This document shows, in pieces, positions 62,897-64,000 of a stretch of DNA of 64,000 nucleotides (position 1 is the first letter of the stretch; each line of letters opens with the position of its first letter). Under the pieces are notes generated by a model. The model saw nothing but the letters and a program-made list of their open reading frames with translations. It had not been told where the DNA came from and did not search any database. The DNA is from DASRDU01 sp035560235 (lineage in GTDB: Bacteria > Acidobacteriota > Blastocatellia > RBC074). Location of the stretch: positions 62,001-126,000 of the forward strand of contig DATMAG010000100.1 in assembly GCA_035560235.1 (NCBI GenBank), written 5' to 3'. Both the position numbers and the translations under genes were made by a program.

Positions 62897-63544
62897 ATGC
62901 CATTGCCATCGAAACTTTATGCCATTACCAGTCACGATCTCAGCAACTGTTCGCACGAGGAGATCGTCACCCGGCTGCTCGCCGGTGGAGCGCGTCTGAT
63001 TCAGTTGCGCGACAAGGAGGCGAGCGCAAGGGAACTGCTCGAATCCGCGCGCGCCTGTCTGCGGCTGACGCGGGCGGCAGGCGCGACTCTGATCATCAAC
63101 GACCGCGTGGATGTGGCGCTCGCGGCTGATGCAGACGGCGTGCATCTCGGCCAGGATGATCTGAAGGTCGAAGAAGCGCGCAAACTGCTCGGCCCCGATA
63201 AAATCATCGGCCTTTCGACTCATTCCATTGAACAGTTTCGCAGCGGCCTGGAAACATCAGCGAATTATCTCGCCGTCGGCCCCGTCTATCAGACCACGAC
63301 GAAGGAGAATCCTGATCCGGCAGTCGGCCTCGAACTGCTGCGCGAAGCCCGCGCGCTCACCACCCGGCCCATCGTCGCCATCGGCGGCATCACGCCTGAA
63401 CGAGCGCCGGAAGTCATCGCCGCCGGAGCCGACAGCGTCGCCGTTATTTCGGCTCTTTATCCCCTGACCGGCCTCGTCAGTCTGGATTCGAGACCTGATA
63501 TTACCGGTCGCGTCCGGGCGTTCCTTGAAGTTCTCGGTGACTGA
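62897..63544 (+). CDS. thiE: Thiamine-phosphate synthase
   Basis: A 215-residue TIM-barrel enzyme joining the pyrimidine and thiazole halves of thiamine. Motifs: LIQLRDKEA near residue 34, LIINDRVDVALAADADGVHLGQDDL (in pieces), and GPVYQTTTKEN, then IVAIGGI and ADSVAVISALYP. All expected substrate-contact loops are present. It stands alone here; no thiamine riboswitch is visible in the 100 nt before it. The ATG at 62897 is the family start. Confidence 0.94.
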   Translation: MPLPSKLYAITSHDLSNCSHEEIVTRLLAGGARLIQLRDKEASARELLESARACLRLTRAAGATLIINDRVDVALAADADGVHLGQDDLKVEEARKLLGPDKIIGLSTHSIEQFRSGLETSANYLAVGPVYQTTTKENPDPAVGLELLREARALTTRPIVAIGGITPERAPEVIAAGADSVAVISALYPLTGLVSLDSRPDITGRVRAFLEVLGD

Positions 63545-63709
63545 GTTCGAGCAGCTTCATCACGCCATTTTCACCTGACTTTTTTCTTGCGTGGCCGGGA
63601 GGCTTTGTGCCACACTCACGCGCATCAATGGTGACAGCCCCACCTCGCGGATTCCGGTCAGCCCCTGATCCAGCCATCCCGAACAACCAGCAGCAGGCTT
63701 CAGACTTTT

Positions 63710-64000
63710 ATGAGTTACATTGATCTGCCGCCGATTCTGGAAAGAATGCTTGGTGTGTCTGACCTCGTCAGCGATCTGAATTTTTCAGTCGGACGTCCGG
63801 CTCAGGTTGAAGTCAACGGCAAACTGGTGCCGGTTGACATTGGCCTCAAGAACCTGACTCCGTATCACACGGAAGTGCTGGCGATGACGCTGATCGGCGA
63901 CAACGTCGAGGCGGCTGATCGCCTGATCAAAACGGGTTCGACCGATCTCAGTTACAGCCTGCCGATGCGCTCGCGCTTTCGCGTCAACATCTTTCGCCAG
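63710..64000 (+). CDS. pilT: Type IV pilus retraction ATPase PilT, N-terminal part (cut by window edge)
   Basis: The first 97 codons are visible. Typical early PilT features: SDLNFSVGRPAQVEVNGKLVP (in pieces) and LSYSLPMRSRFRVNIFRQ, matching the N-terminal PAS-like domain of the hexameric motor that retracts pili for twitching. The ATP-binding domain lies beyond the right edge. The region before the ATG at 63710 has no clear ribosome site. Confidence 0.88.
   Translation, partial: MSYIDLPPILERMLGVSDLVSDLNFSVGRPAQVEVNGKLVPVDIGLKNLTPYHTEVLAMTLIGDNVEAADRLIKTGSTDLSYSLPMRSRFRVNIFRQ

Overview
The window is about 60% GC, densely coded DNA from a Gram-negative (diderm) bacterium, most likely an Acidobacteriota member of the Blastocatellia type. 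The pointers are an Oar-like TonB receptor with an N-terminal carboxypeptidase-type domain, a GWxTD-domain protein, a CRTAC1/ASPIC-UnbV FG-GAP protein surrounded by secreted TPR proteins, and a RecU-type resolvase next to yebC. The lineage is inferred from gene families only; no rRNA gene is present. No tRNA, rRNA, CRISPR array, integrase or intact insertion sequence was seen by eye.

Region 1 (1-14.6 kb, minus strand) is a surface-polysaccharide operon. In transcription order it holds a Wza-like export protein, a Wzc-like tyrosine autokinase, a degenerate CpsB-like PHP phosphatase, RfbD, an AsnB-type amidotransferase, a Wzx-like flippase, an O-antigen ligase/polymerase, three GT4 glycosyltransferases (two are tandem duplicates) and a DUF362 protein cut by the left edge. 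A candidate promoter lies about 310 nt upstream of the first gene. Divergent from it (14.7-17.4 kb) are a TPR protein with a lectin-like C-terminus and a second O-antigen ligase-like protein.

Region 2 (17.4-24 kb, minus) is a housekeeping operon, yicC-gmk-rpoZ-coaBC-udg, preceded by an MsbA-like ABC exporter and a small antitoxin/PIN-toxin pair whose toxin carries an in-frame stop. Region 3 (24-33.5 kb) mixes an Rsm22-type methyltransferase, an uncharacterised DUF7309/DUF6930-like protein, a Tat-exported amidase, endonuclease V, a secreted SH3-like protein, RecU, YebC, an MFS exporter and a membrane-anchored Dabb protein.

Region 4 (33.8-40.7 kb, plus) carries a secreted protein of unknown function, YacG, three consecutive TlpA-like thioredoxin-fold proteins with diverging active sites (CAPC, CPHC, CGHS), pyruvate kinase and a CRTAC1-like protein. 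Region 5 (41-49.5 kb) has the large Oar-like receptor and four secreted TPR proteins in two divergent pairs.

Region 6 (49.6-55.1 kb, minus) contains a radical SAM protein and a five-gene set: lipoprotein, MacB/LolE-type permease, LolD-type ATPase, small membrane protein and LolA-like protein. It looks like a compact lipoprotein-sorting or envelope-trafficking module. Region 7 (55.5-64 kb, mostly plus) has a GWxTD protein, a PEGA-like secreted protein, a DUF2071 protein, an FKBP prolyl isomerase (minus), two unrecognised proteins, a LOG-family hydrolase, ThiE and the start of PilT.

Many gene ends are marked by strong hairpins, several overlapping stop codons. Several short palindromic or tandem elements of dispersed-repeat type sit at gene borders, and one lies inside the coaBC reading frame.
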